This document shows, in pieces, positions 1-8,851 of a stretch of DNA of 64,000 bases. The notes beneath the pieces were generated by a model that was not told the origin of the DNA, searched no databases, and saw only the letters and a program-made list of their open reading frames with translations. Position numbers and translations under genes: made by a program. The first letter of the stretch is position 1. Each line of letters begins with the position of its first letter. The DNA is from Candidatus Anammoxibacter sp. (lineage in GTDB: Bacteria > Planctomycetota > Brocadiia > Brocadiales > Anammoxibacteraceae), in contig JAIQZQ010000015.1 of assembly GCA_021777105.1 (NCBI GenBank), forward strand, positions 90,402 to 154,401. Direction: 5' to 3'.

Positions 1-90
1 GCCGGTTGCGACGACCATGTGACAAAGCCCATTAAAAAGGCAAAACTTTTAGAAGTTATAAAACTCTATACTGGAGGAAAAAAATTATGA
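1..90 (+). CDS. response regulator receiver domain, C-terminal end (partial)
   Basis: The window opens inside a reading frame in phase 1 that ends at the TGA at 88-90. Its last 29 residues contain CDDHVTKPIKKAKLLEVI, the typical end of a CheY-like receiver: the conserved Lys-Pro after beta-5, then helix 5. The Asp phosphorylation site lies upstream of the window. The stop overlaps the next start codon as ATGA, so it is probably co-translated with the HPt protein that follows, giving a phosphorelay pair. It could be the receiver at the end of a hybrid histidine kinase, which cannot be decided here. Confidence 0.8.
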   Translation, partial: AGCDDHVTKPIKKAKLLEVIKLYTGGKKL

Positions 91-407
91 GCCTGGATGG
101 AAGTGGGGAAAAGATAGTTGTTCACGTTGACATCGATTTGGAAGAGCTTATACCGGGGTTTCTTGAAAACAGGCAAACGGATATAAAATCCATACAAGAC
201 GCTATTGAATCCGGCGATTTTGAAACTGTAAAGATCCTTGGACATAGCATGAAAGGCTCGGGCGGCGGCTATGGATTTGACGGCATAACCGATATAGGCG
301 CCGTAATTGAGCAGGCCGGCAAGGACAATGACGCCGAAACCGCTAAAAAAGGCATTAACGACCTCGCGTCATATCTTGATAACGTGGAAATTGTTTACGA
401 CGAATAG
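87..407 (+). CDS. HPt (histidine phosphotransfer) domain protein
   Basis: This 106-aa protein is one HPt four-helix domain. The phosphorylatable His is in GHSMKGSGGGYGF (about residue 52), followed by the small residues typical of the family. HPt proteins carry phosphate between receiver domains in a multi-step phosphorelay. GGAGG lies about 8 nt before the ATG, which overlaps the stop of the preceding receiver-containing gene by 4 nt, so the two are almost certainly in one operon. The protein has no kinase, membrane or output domain and should be cytosolic. The final target of the relay is not in view. Confidence 0.85.
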   Translation: MSLDGSGEKIVVHVDIDLEELIPGFLENRQTDIKSIQDAIESGDFETVKILGHSMKGSGGGYGFDGITDIGAVIEQAGKDNDAETAKKGINDLASYLDNVEIVYDE

Positions 408-442
408 GCAAAGGCCCGCCGGGTAAAAACAAAATAAAATAA

Positions 443-1579
443 ATGCGGTCAAAAATAATATCAAAAGTCAAAAAAGTTGTAATAAAAATAGGCACCAACG
501 TCATCACCGACAAAAACGGCCTGCTTGACAACGCCATAATAAAGCAGCTCGCAAAACAGGCCCTCCAACTTCGCCTTAACGGCTATTACGTGGCAATGGT
601 AAGCTCAGGCGCCATAGGCTCGGGCCTTGGCGAACTAGGCATAAAGACCAGGCCAAAGACCTTGCCGAAACTACAGGCCGCTGCCGCCGTGGGCCAGTGC
701 AAGCTCACAAGCCTTTACGATAGCCATTTCACAAAACAAGGCTACCACGCCGCGCAACTACTGCTTACACGCTCGGATTTTGAAGACCGCAACCGCTACC
801 TGAACACCTCAAACACCCTAAACGCATTAATGCAGTTTAAAGCCATACCCATCATAAATGAAAACGACACAATATCGGTGGACGAGATCGCTTTTAGCGA
901 CAACGACATACTCGCGGCCCTTGTCACCAACTTGATGCAGGCCGAACTTCTTGTAATACTCTCATCGGTAGACGGCCTTTACGCCGATTTCTCGTCAACC
1001 GGCAAGGGAACCAACCTCATAAGCCGGGTTGACGGCATAACTAACGATATAAAAAAGATGGCCCGCCATTTTAAGACAAAAATGGGCCTTGGCGGGATGC
1101 AAAGCAAACTTGAAGCCGCAAACATTGCCGTTCAGGCCGGAGAATCAGTGGTTATCGCAAACGGTAGAAAGAAAGACGTGCTCACAAATATACTGGAAGG
1201 CAAGGATGAAGGCACCCTGTTTCTGCCGGCTAACTCCAAAATGACCGGGCGCAAAAGGTGGATAGGGTTAACCGTGAAGCCAAAAGGCCTTATTTGCATT
1301 GACAAAGGCGCGCGCGAAGCCCTTGCCAAAAACGGCAAAAGCCTGCTTACATCAGGCATTGTTGATTTAAAAGGGGTGTTTGCGTCTGGCGATGTAGTGT
1401 CAATAATCTGCAATGACACAAACACCGAAATAGGGCGCGGCCTGACAAACTACTCATCCCATGAACTTGCCGAACTCAAAGGCGTAAAAACCTCGGACAT
1501 AACAAAAATACTCGGCTACAAAACATACAATGAAGTAGTGCACAGAAACAATATGACAATTGTAGACAACAACCTGTGA
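443..1579 (+). CDS. proB: glutamate 5-kinase (ProB) with PUA domain
   Basis: ProB phosphorylates the gamma-carboxyl of L-glutamate with ATP, the first step of proline synthesis. The amino acid kinase domain occupies about residues 1-260: VVIKIGTNVIT near the N-terminus, VSSGAIGSG (about residue 54), NENDTIS (about residue 150) and KMGLGGMQSKLEAA (about 215-230). A C-terminal PUA domain follows (about 280-365). At 378 aa it has normal family length. It starts 36 nt after the HPt gene on the same strand, but no proA follows, so proline genes are split here. The next gene points the other way. Confidence 0.96.
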   Translation: MRSKIISKVKKVVIKIGTNVITDKNGLLDNAIIKQLAKQALQLRLNGYYVAMVSSGAIGSGLGELGIKTRPKTLPKLQAAAAVGQCKLTSLYDSHFTKQGYHAAQLLLTRSDFEDRNRYLNTSNTLNALMQFKAIPIINENDTISVDEIAFSDNDILAALVTNLMQAELLVILSSVDGLYADFSSTGKGTNLISRVDGITNDIKKMARHFKTKMGLGGMQSKLEAANIAVQAGESVVIANGRKKDVLTNILEGKDEGTLFLPANSKMTGRKRWIGLTVKPKGLICIDKGAREALAKNGKSLLTSGIVDLKGVFASGDVVSIICNDTNTEIGRGLTNYSSHELAELKGVKTSDITKILGYKTYNEVVHRNNMTIVDNNL

Positions 1580-1861
1580 TCTCTTTCCGAGCCCTAAGCA
1601 GGCAATAGCTCCGAATGTGAAATGGGGGGGAAGGGAAACAGTTTGCAGTCGGCAATTGGCGGTTGGCAAATTACCTGCATCTAATAACCAGTAGCAAATA
1701 TCCAGCATCAAAATTAGTTTACAGCCTGCAATTTGCAAAGATAGAAATTGCCAAAATAGTCTGAACGGCTTAAAATTTTATAGCCCAGGCACGGCAAAGC
1801 GTTGCCATGGTCGCCGGTTCCAGGTATCAAGTATCCAATAACAAGTATCCAGTAACCGGCC

Positions 1862-2281
1862 TCACCCCTCATTAATCCGTTTCCAGATGTCCATAATAAG
1901 ATCATGGAAGTTTTTAATGTCAAAAGGTTTGGTTATCACCTCAACCCCGCCAAACTTTTTAAGAGCGGTAATTTCAGAGTCCCTGTCCTTAGCGGTAATA
2001 AATACAACCGGAATGTCTTTTGTCGACGGGTCTTTTTGTAGATGTTCCAGCACCTCTATGCCGTCCATATCAGGCATCATAACATCAAGGAAAATCAGGT
2101 CCGGTTGAAATTTAGGAACCACCTTTAAAGCAAGTCTGCCTGAAGTGAGGAATTTAGTCTCCTCAAGCGAGGTAATATCCCTAAGCCCTAACTGGATAAG
2201 AGGTTGTATCTCCTTGTCATCATCAATATATATGATTTTTCGTAAATCTTTCACTTTTGTCATTGTTTCCGTATCACTCAT
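1862..2281 (-). CDS. single-domain response regulator (CheY-like)
   Basis: This protein of about 139 aa is one receiver domain: acidic pair in IIYIDDD, phospho-acceptor Asp in LIFLDVMMPDMDG, Thr in VFITAKD and Lys in ITKPFD. It has no output domain, so it probably acts by binding a partner, such as a hybrid kinase, or in motility or cell-cycle control. I chose the ATG at 2281 because AGGA lies about 6 nt upstream. A TTG 15 nt further out would overlap that site. It is monocistronic, convergent with proB, and about 280 nt of repeat-like DNA separate them. Confidence 0.88.
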   Translation of the reverse strand: MSDTETMTKVKDLRKIIYIDDDKEIQPLIQLGLRDITSLEETKFLTSGRLALKVVPKFQPDLIFLDVMMPDMDGIEVLEHLQKDPSTKDIPVVFITAKDRDSEITALKKFGGVEVITKPFDIKNFHDLIMDIWKRINEG

Positions 2282-2296
2282 AGGACTTCCTTTCAA

Positions 2297-2685
2297 AAAG
2301 AATAATTCTTTGTAAAAAAACGCCTAAAATATTGGTTTGAAATAACTCAACATAAGCATACAATAAAACAAATGCAAGCCGTTTTGTCAACAACAAATGG
2401 CTGTAATGTCGTTAGGTCGTATCTTCTTTAATAGCATTTGTTTAGGATGGTTTGCTTTTTTGCCCCTGTCTTGTTGCGCGTATTAAACATTCAACTATAC
2501 ACCATATGCCGGTAATTGGAGTAAAGTCTGCGATATATGGCATATCGCTATTACCCTTTATATTTAGCATTGCCCCGTATTTTCATGATTAAACAGACGG
2601 TAAATTAAATGGAAAAAAAATTTATTTTTTGGCCAAAATCACAAAAAACGGTCTTTCTTTGTAACGTTTTTGCGGGCAAAGGAGG
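2297..2685. other. intergenic DNA without a recognised gene
   Basis: AT-rich DNA between the response regulator start and the MITE-like element. It must hold the minus-strand promoter of the regulator, but I see no convincing sigma-70 pair and no RNA gene. Confidence 0.4.
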
Positions 2686-2691
2686 CTTTGT

Positions 2692-3012
2692 CCCATAGGT
2701 GTTAGGTTAAGCTTTAGCTCCAAACATCAGAAACAGAGCGTAAGAGCTTAAATCGCCCTTTCAGGGCTAAATTAAAATAACATTTAATACCTGGGGCGAT
2801 GCCCCAGGCTATATTAAAGCCGCCCCGTTGGGGCTTGAAATTGTATATTTTTTTATCAATACGTTGAAACGTAGATAGCCCTGAAAGGGCGGGGTTAATA
2901 TAGCCCAGGGCAACGCCCTGGGTTTGAATATAATATGCAATATCAGCCCTGAAAGGGCGATTTAATCATTTACAGGCGGCAAATATTTAAATCTTAACCT
3001 AACACCTATGGG
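2692..3012. mobile_element. 321-bp MITE-like element with 20-bp perfect terminal inverted repeats
   Basis: The terminal inverted repeats are exact 20-mers at 2692-2711 and 2993-3012. The hexamer CTTTGT directly flanks both ends (2686-2691 and 3013-3018) and fits a target-site duplication. Removing the element and one copy restores continuous sequence. The interior has no reading frame but holds several strong palindromes: GCCCTTTCAGGGC, CTGGGGCGATGCCCCAG, GCCCCGTTGGGGC, AGCCCTGAAAGGGC and CAGGGCAACGCCCTG. It was probably mobilised in trans by a transposase encoded elsewhere. Confidence 0.75.
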
Positions 3013-3322
3013 CTTTGTCATCCCGCGCAATCCAAAGACGGCTGTAAAAAAACTCATTGATAAAGTGTGAAATCGCAAGATTCAGAAAAAAAAATTTTTA
3101 ATTTAAAAACGGAAAAACCGCGGTAAAATGCAATTTTCCACACACCAAGCGCTTGTTACTACGTAGTTTTGGCGCCCAGCTCACTTCTTAATCCCCTGTT
3201 TCTCAGCGCATCTCCCCACTCTTACACCCCTTACACTACAAAATCGGACGATTTGTAGTGGATTTGCTTACAAGACGAAAAAAAAGCATTACAAAAAAAA
3301 TATTTTAAATACAGACTAGCAT

Positions 3323-3345
3323 TGCTTTGACTGTTTGGGTATAAT
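3323..3345 (+). promoter_or_regulatory. possible promoter of the first cas6
   Basis: TATAAT at 3340-3345 lies 40 nt before the cas6 start and follows a TTTGGG stretch. TTGACT at 3327-3332 is only 7 nt upstream, too close for a normal -35, so only the -10 is convincing. Confidence 0.3.
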
Positions 3346-3384
3346 ACTCTCTCTGTTTTTAAACCTCAAAGTCGGGCAGTAATA

Positions 3385-4191
3385 ATGAGAATAAAAATAA
3401 CATTATCAACAAATATATCAGGCGTTATAGATTTTAACTATCAGCATCAAATAGCCGCAATAATCTACAAATGCCTGAATAACGCAAATCCGGATTACGC
3501 CGCATGGCTTCACGATCAGGGCTTTGCCGGCTCAAACGGCAAACATTTTAAACTTTTTGTATTTTCAGGCATAACATTTGATGGCGCAATTAAAGCAAAC
3601 TCAACCGGCGGCCAAAAAGGATTTACTTTCTACGCGACCGAATACTCCCCGTTTACATTTTCGTTTCAAATAGCGTCCCCAATAGACAAATTTATCCAGA
3701 CCCTTATAAAAGGTGTCTTTTATAAAGGAAACACCCTGGACCTTGGCAGGCTTTCGGTCGAAATAAACAGAGTGGAAACCCTGCACCTCAGAATGAACGG
3801 CGAAAAGGAAGCCGGCCTAATCCCCCTAGAATCCCCAATATTTGTTAAAAAACCTATGCCTAACGGCGAAAACGACGTATATTTGTACCCCGGCGACGAC
3901 GAATACGAAGAGCTCCTAAACCGCAACCTCGTAAACAAATATGAAGCCGTCTTTGCAAAACCATATGAAGGCGAACCGTTAAATTTTCAATTCAAGCGGA
4001 TCAAAAGAAATTCCGAAAAGAAATTCACCATCTTTAAACAAACCCCAAATGGAGTTCCCCAAGCCATAGACATCAAAGGCTCCTTAAATCCATTCGAAGT
4101 CTCCGGCCCCACGGAATTGATAAGAATCGGCATGGAATGCGGTTTCGGCCAGGAAAACAGCATGGGCTGCGGATATGTTGAAAAGATTTGA
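3385..4191 (+). CDS. cas6: CRISPR endoribonuclease Cas6, copy 1
   Basis: Cas6 cuts the CRISPR precursor RNA within the repeat, leaving the 8-nt ATTGAAAC-type 5' handle. The protein is 268 aa and has the tandem ferredoxin-like layout. FNYQHQIAAIIYKCL (about residues 18-32) carries the Tyr/His region used in catalysis by the family. The C-terminus ends in the Gly-rich loop CGFGQENSMGCGYV. It is a close paralogue of the cas6 at 7795-8619; most blocks align without gaps. It stands 4.7 kb upstream of the interference genes, separated by two toxin-antitoxin modules and repeats. Codon use resembles the rest of the chromosome more than the AT-rich cas8b-cas3 block does. Confidence 0.93.
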   Translation: MRIKITLSTNISGVIDFNYQHQIAAIIYKCLNNANPDYAAWLHDQGFAGSNGKHFKLFVFSGITFDGAIKANSTGGQKGFTFYATEYSPFTFSFQIASPIDKFIQTLIKGVFYKGNTLDLGRLSVEINRVETLHLRMNGEKEAGLIPLESPIFVKKPMPNGENDVYLYPGDDEYEELLNRNLVNKYEAVFAKPYEGEPLNFQFKRIKRNSEKKFTIFKQTPNGVPQAIDIKGSLNPFEVSGPTELIRIGMECGFGQENSMGCGYVEKI

Positions 4192-4596
4192 TACTGGATT
4201 CATGATTATCCGCTGCGCGGATTTGATGCTTGATGCTGAAATGTTTGTATTTGTTTTGTTTTTATCCTGTAGGTACTGTAAATCCCGTCTAAAATAGCCG
4301 TTGCTTACCGCTTTTACCAATTACCGCTTCTGATTCTGCAACTCGCTTTTGCTTTTATCTGTGAAATCTGTGGTTGCTTTTACCGATCACCGATGACCAA
4401 TTACCGGCTTCCCGTTTTTGCTTTTCAATCGCCATTCGTCTATAACCAATAACCAATTACCGGTTACCGCCATTGTATTTTACTATTGACGAGAATAAGG
4501 TTATAAATGATAATAATTAATCAGATTGAGCCTTAGGGGCTGAACAAAAATATAGAATTATTTCCGGTCGTGGTAATTTTTTAATAGAGGGAAATC
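4192..4596. repeat. dispersed short-word repeats
   Basis: About 400 nt without a gene. It holds copies of the words found across this island: TTTATCCTGTAGGTACTGTAAATCC, split as a degenerate TCCTG type, TCTGTGAAATCTGTGGTTGC, and alternating ACCGAT/ACCAAT/TTACCGG words. The last 100 nt before 4597 are more ordinary AT-rich DNA with the upstream region of the toxin-antitoxin pair. Confidence 0.6.
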
Positions 4597-4833
4597 ATGG
4601 ATTTATCAGGGTTGGCACAAATCGAAAAAAAAATTGATCAGTTATCCAGAGAAGAGCAATTATGGTTAATAGAGCGAACAGTTCATCGTCTGAGAGAGGA
4701 CAATATAGAAGTTGAATCGGATATAAATAGCCAACTTGCAGCTATGGCCCATGATCCAGAGATTCAGAATGAGATGCAAAAAATTGAAAATGAATTCACT
4801 CATACAGAAACAGATGGTTTAGAGGGCCTATAA
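4597..4833 (+). CDS. putative antitoxin of a MazF/PemK-type pair
   Basis: This 78-aa acidic, mainly helical protein ends 1 nt inside the next gene (TAATG junction), the usual antitoxin-first layout of type II toxin-antitoxin modules. The segment QLSREEQLWLIERTVHRLRE resembles the N-terminal region of addiction-module antitoxins found next to PemK-like toxins. I see no clear AbrB or ribbon-helix-helix signature. Its role is inferred mainly from position, and it probably also represses the operon. GAGGGAAATC precedes the ATG. Confidence 0.65.
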   Translation: MDLSGLAQIEKKIDQLSREEQLWLIERTVHRLREDNIEVESDINSQLAAMAHDPEIQNEMQKIENEFTHTETDGLEGL

Positions 4834-5180
4834 TGAGTATTAAGCGCGGCGAGATTTATTTTGTTGACTTAAATCCTGTTAAAGGCAAGGAGCAGGCAGG
4901 TAATCGGCCTGTTTTAGTTTTATCAATAGATTCCATTAACAAACTGCCTCTTGTGGCAACTGTCGTTGTTGGCACAAAAGGAGATAATATTACACATGAT
5001 TATCCAACAAATATCCGTGTGCCGCCGGCAGATAGTGGTTTGCTGCTGGAAACTGTATTTTTGTGTTTTCAAATAAGATCATTGGATTTTAAACGATTTC
5101 CAGAAAAACCATCGGGCAATCTTTCGGATAAATTGATGGCGAAAGTTGAATATACAGTCCGCTATTGTCTTGGATTATAG
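4833..5180 (+). CDS. MazF/PemK-family toxin (mRNA interferase)
   Basis: This 115-aa protein begins with the family signature RGEIYFVDLNPVKGKEQAG followed by NRPVLVLS, the conserved beta-strand core of PemK/MazF/CcdB-fold toxins. These cleave mRNA at short sequence motifs. The length is typical. It overlaps the upstream antitoxin by 1 nt, so translation is coupled. With the GNAT module downstream it sits between the two cas6 copies and may stabilise this part of the island. Apparently intact. Confidence 0.9.
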   Translation: MSIKRGEIYFVDLNPVKGKEQAGNRPVLVLSIDSINKLPLVATVVVGTKGDNITHDYPTNIRVPPADSGLLLETVFLCFQIRSLDFKRFPEKPSGNLSDKLMAKVEYTVRYCLGL

Positions 5181-6020
5181 AAAGTTCTGCTTTCGCTCCC
5201 CACTCTCATCTTTTACCAATTACTGCCAACCAATTACCAGCTCCGCGCTTCAGTTTTTATCCGCGCAAATCCGCGTTCCAGGCTTCTCGCTTTTGCTTTT
5301 TTCTGTGTAATCTGTGGTTGCTCTTGCTTTTACCAATAACCAATTACCGATTCCTCGCTTTTACTTTTACCTGTGTAATCTGTGGTTGCTCTTGCTTCAG
5401 CTATTTTTCGTGAGTTTTCGTGAATTTTCGTGGTAACGCTTTTGTTTTTGCATTTATCTGTGTAATCTGTGAAATCTGTGGTTGCTTTTACCGATCACCA
5501 ATTACCGGCTTTTCGCTTTTACCAATCACTAATAACCAATTGCCAATAACCAATTACCGTCCACTCGCTTTTGCTTTTACCTGTGTAATCTGTGAAATCT
5601 GTGGTTGCTTTTACCAATAACCAATTACCGGCTTCCCGCTTTTGCTTTTCAATCGCCATTCTTCAATCGTCAATAACCAATTACCGGTTCCTCGCCTTTG
5701 CCTTTTTCCGCGCCAATCCACGTTCTATGCTTTTGACCTTTGTTTTTTATTAGTGTAGATTAGTGTAGATTAGTGGTTAATTCGCTTTTGCCTTTATCTG
5801 TGTAATCTGTGAAATCTGTGGTTGCTTTTACTGTTCACCGATAACCGTTTAACGGCGTTTCGCTTCTTGCCCTGTTTTCATCCTGCCTATAAAGAACGGT
5901 TTAAAGCAAAACATGAGCGGCATAAAAAGGCGTCGTTTTGGCGCCGTTTTATGTTTTTAGTTGCCGTTTTGGCGCCAATTTGTTATGTTTGGATAGCGCA
6001 CCATTCTACTCTTTAAAACA
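5181..6020. repeat. dense block of dispersed word repeats
   Basis: About 840 nt filled by repeated words on the plus strand: CTGTGTAATCTGTGGTTGC and GTGAAATCTGTGGTTGC (at least five times), TTTCGTGAATTTTCGTGG, TTACCAATAACCAATTACCG and variants, ATTAGTGTAGATTAGTG (about 5750-5780), and CCGCGCAAATCCGCGTTC. Open frames crossing this block translate the repeats into Leu/Cys/Phe-rich strings and are not genes. Confidence 0.75.
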
Positions 6021-6033
6021 AAAGGAGGTCAAA

Positions 6034-6342
6034 ATGCCAATTATTAAAGAAACCGAGAGAGTCTCCGCAAGAATCCCCCACAATGTTTACGAAAAACTAA
6101 TAGAAGCCGCCGAAACGATAGGCGCAACATTAAATCAGTTCCTTGTGCAATCCGCGCTTGAAAAAGCCGACCGCATCCTTGAAAACGAGCGGGTAATTAA
6201 AATGTCAAAAAGGGACGCAAAAGTGTTTTTTGACGCGTTAGAAGATCCGCCACCGGTCAATAAAAAACTATTGGACTCAATAAAAGAATATCAGGAGGCG
6301 TTCCCCAATGCTGAAATTCGACGAACTCAGCAGAAAACATGA
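6034..6342 (+). CDS. DUF1778 (TacA-like) ribbon-helix-helix antitoxin
   Basis: This 102-aa protein starts at the ATG at 6034, behind a near-perfect ribosome site AAAGGAGG. ERVSARIPHNVYEKLIEAAE followed by TLNQFLVQSALEKA is the DUF1778 ribbon-helix-helix domain, which neutralises a GNAT acetyltransferase toxin and represses the operon. A longer frame begins at 5938 but lies in repeat-derived sequence. The gene overlaps the downstream GNAT gene by 35 nt. The C-terminal tail is the likely toxin-binding segment. Confidence 0.88.
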   Translation: MPIIKETERVSARIPHNVYEKLIEAAETIGATLNQFLVQSALEKADRILENERVIKMSKRDAKVFFDALEDPPPVNKKLLDSIKEYQEAFPNAEIRRTQQKT

Positions 6343-6820
6343 TAGATCCGGATTTGATTGCGGTGTTTATGAGTTGAATCAATATCTCAAAAATACAGCC
6401 CGGCAACATAGCGCCAAAGGAGTTTCACGAACCTTTGTTCTGCTTGAAGATGGAAAGCCGGATGAAATATTAGGGTTTTATACTTTAGTTTTCTGTGAGA
6501 TTCGCGTTCACGAATTACCGGTTGAATATTTAAAAAAATATCATATAAAAGCCCATGCCGCTAAACTTGCCCGTCTCGCTGTTTCCAAAAAATATCAGCG
6601 TCAAAAGCTGGGCAAATATATGATGGTAAACGCAATTGAAAGAACAATGTTAATTGCTAAAAACATTGGAATCATTGGTTTTTTTGTTGACGCAAAAGAT
6701 ATATCGGCTAAGAGATATTACGAACAATTCGGATTTATTTCTCTGCCTGAAAACTCGTTACAACTATTTATGCCGCTTCAAAAACTTCAGCAAATCTATG
6801 AAATGATATTAGGAATGTAA
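6308..6820 (+). CDS. GNAT-family acetyltransferase toxin (TacT/AtaT type)
   Basis: This 170-aa GNAT-fold protein has the opening of the toxin subgroup (SGFDCGVYELNQYLKNTARQ), the acetyl-CoA-binding region ARLAVSKKYQRQKLGKYMM (about residues 99-117), and a C-terminal YYEQFGF motif. Such toxins acetylate the amino acid on charged tRNAs and stop translation. AGGAGG lies about 9 nt before the ATG, inside the antitoxin gene. It forms a complete module with the upstream DUF1778 protein. Confidence 0.88.
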   Translation: MLKFDELSRKHDRSGFDCGVYELNQYLKNTARQHSAKGVSRTFVLLEDGKPDEILGFYTLVFCEIRVHELPVEYLKKYHIKAHAAKLARLAVSKKYQRQKLGKYMMVNAIERTMLIAKNIGIIGFFVDAKDISAKRYYEQFGFISLPENSLQLFMPLQKLQQIYEMILGM

Positions 6821-7794
6821 GCAGCACAACGCATTATTTTTACCATCAGCTTTCCGCGTTTGCTTTTAAACCGATAACCGTTTACCGTCTTTATCCTTTT
6901 ATCCGCGCAAATCATAGCTATTCAGCAAATGTAAATATGGAGTCCATCAATCGTGTTAATGGTATATTTTTTTAACATCAACACGGTTGATGCGCCCCAC
7001 ATGTTTTAACAATGTAAATCCGCGTTATATGCCTTCCACTTTCGCCTTTATCTGTGAAATCTATGTAATCTGTAGTTGCTTTTGCTTCAGCTTTTTTTTC
7101 GTGGATTTTCGTGGATTTTCGTGGTCCCGCTTTTGCTCTTGTTTTTACCGATCACCGATCACCGATTACTGATTACTGTCTTCCCGCTTTTGCTTTGCAT
7201 TCGTCATTCTTCAATCGCCAATCGCCATTCGTACTAATTCGTCTCAAACAGCCGTTAATCCACAGAAAAGATAAAATATATTAATATGATGACATTCAGT
7301 TTGCCGAATGCTATAATGCCAACCTTAACAGCATCTAACCGTAAAAACGACTAAAAATTATATTAAATTAAACAGCTTAAAAGCTTAAAATTAAAAAGAC
7401 TGTTAACTGATGTATGTTTGTCTAACTGTAGCCATACAAATAAGTTACGACAATTTTGAGGAAATGTTGGCAATGCTGAATTTGCAAATAACAGACAACT
7501 AAACGCAGTTTTAAAATTTGTCGAATCAAAAGCAAATTAAGCCACAAAGCCACAAAGGCGCGAAGAAAAATAAAAACTTTAAGATTATTTAAATGTTATA
7601 GTCTCTATTCAGCTTTAATATCCCCTCTAAAAAGAGTGGCGCCGCTTTGCAGACGGGGCGTGTAATTTAAGCAGAATAGATACTTTTTGCTTTAAATTAG
7701 TGGAAATAAGTGAAAATTAGTGGTTAACCCGCTTTTGTCTTTGGTCGTTAGTCTCAGTTTTTTTAGTCTTTTACCTTAACTCCTTAATAAAGAT
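6821..7794. repeat. intergenic repeats between GNAT module and second cas6
   Basis: Nearly 1 kb without a gene. About 6840-7230 holds word repeats (ATCTGTGAAATCTATGTAATC, TTTTCGTGGATTTTCGTGG, ACCGATCACCGATTACTG). About 6935-7010 has GTGTTAATGG and CATCAACACGGTTGATG, an inverted pair also seen near 17735. A CACAAAGCCACAAAGG-type word lies near 7540. Plain AT-rich DNA precedes cas6, with no clear promoter. Confidence 0.6.
7605..7680. repeat. short copy of the CAGCGTG/CACGCTG inverted-repeat family
   Basis: Imperfect ends CTATTCAGC (7605-7613) and GCAGAATAG (7671-7679) enclose TCCCCTCTAAAAAGAGTGG and GACGGGGCGTGTAA. The same pieces, in the same or opposite order, occur at 39324-39461 and 52598-52721. 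Confidence 0.5.
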
Positions 7795-8619
7795 ATGAAA
7801 TTAAAAATAACACTATCCACAAATGTGCCCGGCGTTATAGACTTCAACTACCAGCATCAGATAGCCTCCATCATCTATAAATGTCTGGCCAACACAAACC
7901 CCGATTACGCTGAGTGGTTGCACGACCAAGGTTTTGCCGGCTCAAACGGCAAACAGTTTAAACTCTTTGTTTTTTCCGGCATAACATTTGAAGGCCCAAT
8001 CAAAATCAGCGCATACGGCGCGAAAAAAGGGTTTACATTCCGCGCAACCGAAAGGTCGCCGTTTACATTATCGTTTCAGATAGCCTCCCCGGTTGATGAA
8101 TTTGTGCAGACTCTGATAGAAGGCGTCTTTTTTGAAGGAAATCCCATTAACCTTGGCAGGCAGCCGGTAAGAATATTCAGGGTTCAAACCCTTCATGATA
8201 ACCTTATAGCGGAAAACGGAAGTCAAACCGTCAACCTTGCCCCGTTGGAAACCCCAATATTTGTAAAAAAGCCTATGCCAAAAGGCGTAAATGATCTGTT
8301 TCTGTACCCAGGTGATGATGAATACGAAATCCTTCTCAACCGCAACCTTGCCAATAAATACCAGGCCCTGTTCAACAAATCATATGAGGGCGAACCGTTA
8401 AATTTCAGATTCAAGCCCCTTGCAAAGAAATCCGAGAAGAAATTCACCATATTTAAACAAACCCCGGATGGAGCGTCCGAAGCCATTGACATCAAAGGCA
8501 CATTAAAACCATTTGGAGTAACCGGCCCCCTGGAATTGATAAAGATCGGCATTGAATGCGGCTTTGGCCAGGAAAACAGCATGGGGTGCGGATATGTTGA
8601 TGTTGTAAAATCCGGCTAA
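7795..8619 (+). CDS. cas6: CRISPR endoribonuclease Cas6, copy 2
   Basis: This 274-aa Cas6 closely resembles the copy at 3385-4191. It keeps FNYQHQIASIIYKCL near residue 18 and the terminal Gly-rich loop CGFGQENSMGCGYV. The main differences lie in the middle (about residues 70-160) and at the C-terminus. It is the copy nearest the interference operon, 232 nt upstream of cas8b. Both copies look intact, so the arrays' single repeat type may be processed by either. The divergence implies an old duplication or replacement by a relative, not a fresh copy. Confidence 0.93.
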   Translation: MKLKITLSTNVPGVIDFNYQHQIASIIYKCLANTNPDYAEWLHDQGFAGSNGKQFKLFVFSGITFEGPIKISAYGAKKGFTFRATERSPFTLSFQIASPVDEFVQTLIEGVFFEGNPINLGRQPVRIFRVQTLHDNLIAENGSQTVNLAPLETPIFVKKPMPKGVNDLFLYPGDDEYEILLNRNLANKYQALFNKSYEGEPLNFRFKPLAKKSEKKFTIFKQTPDGASEAIDIKGTLKPFGVTGPLELIKIGIECGFGQENSMGCGYVDVVKSG

Positions 8620-8851
8620 ATCAAAAAAAATTGAACAATTTAAGCGGTTTGGCGTCTGAAACCGTCTGTGCAAGGCTCCTGTGGCAATTTAAGACATATA
8701 AATAATCGACACAAAATTACCTTTTATGTAAAGAAAATCAATATATAGGTGTGGATTATTGACATGAAAGGTAAATTACTATGAAAATAAATAAGTATTT
8801 AACTGAGTACAAAATTATCCTGAATACTTAGCATATTAAAATGGGGAAATA

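Noticed and set aside
5165..5620. Leu/Cys/Phe-rich plus-strand frames of 60-80 codons
   Set aside because: They read through the word repeats (FTCVICEICGC and similar) and have no ribosome site or gene context.
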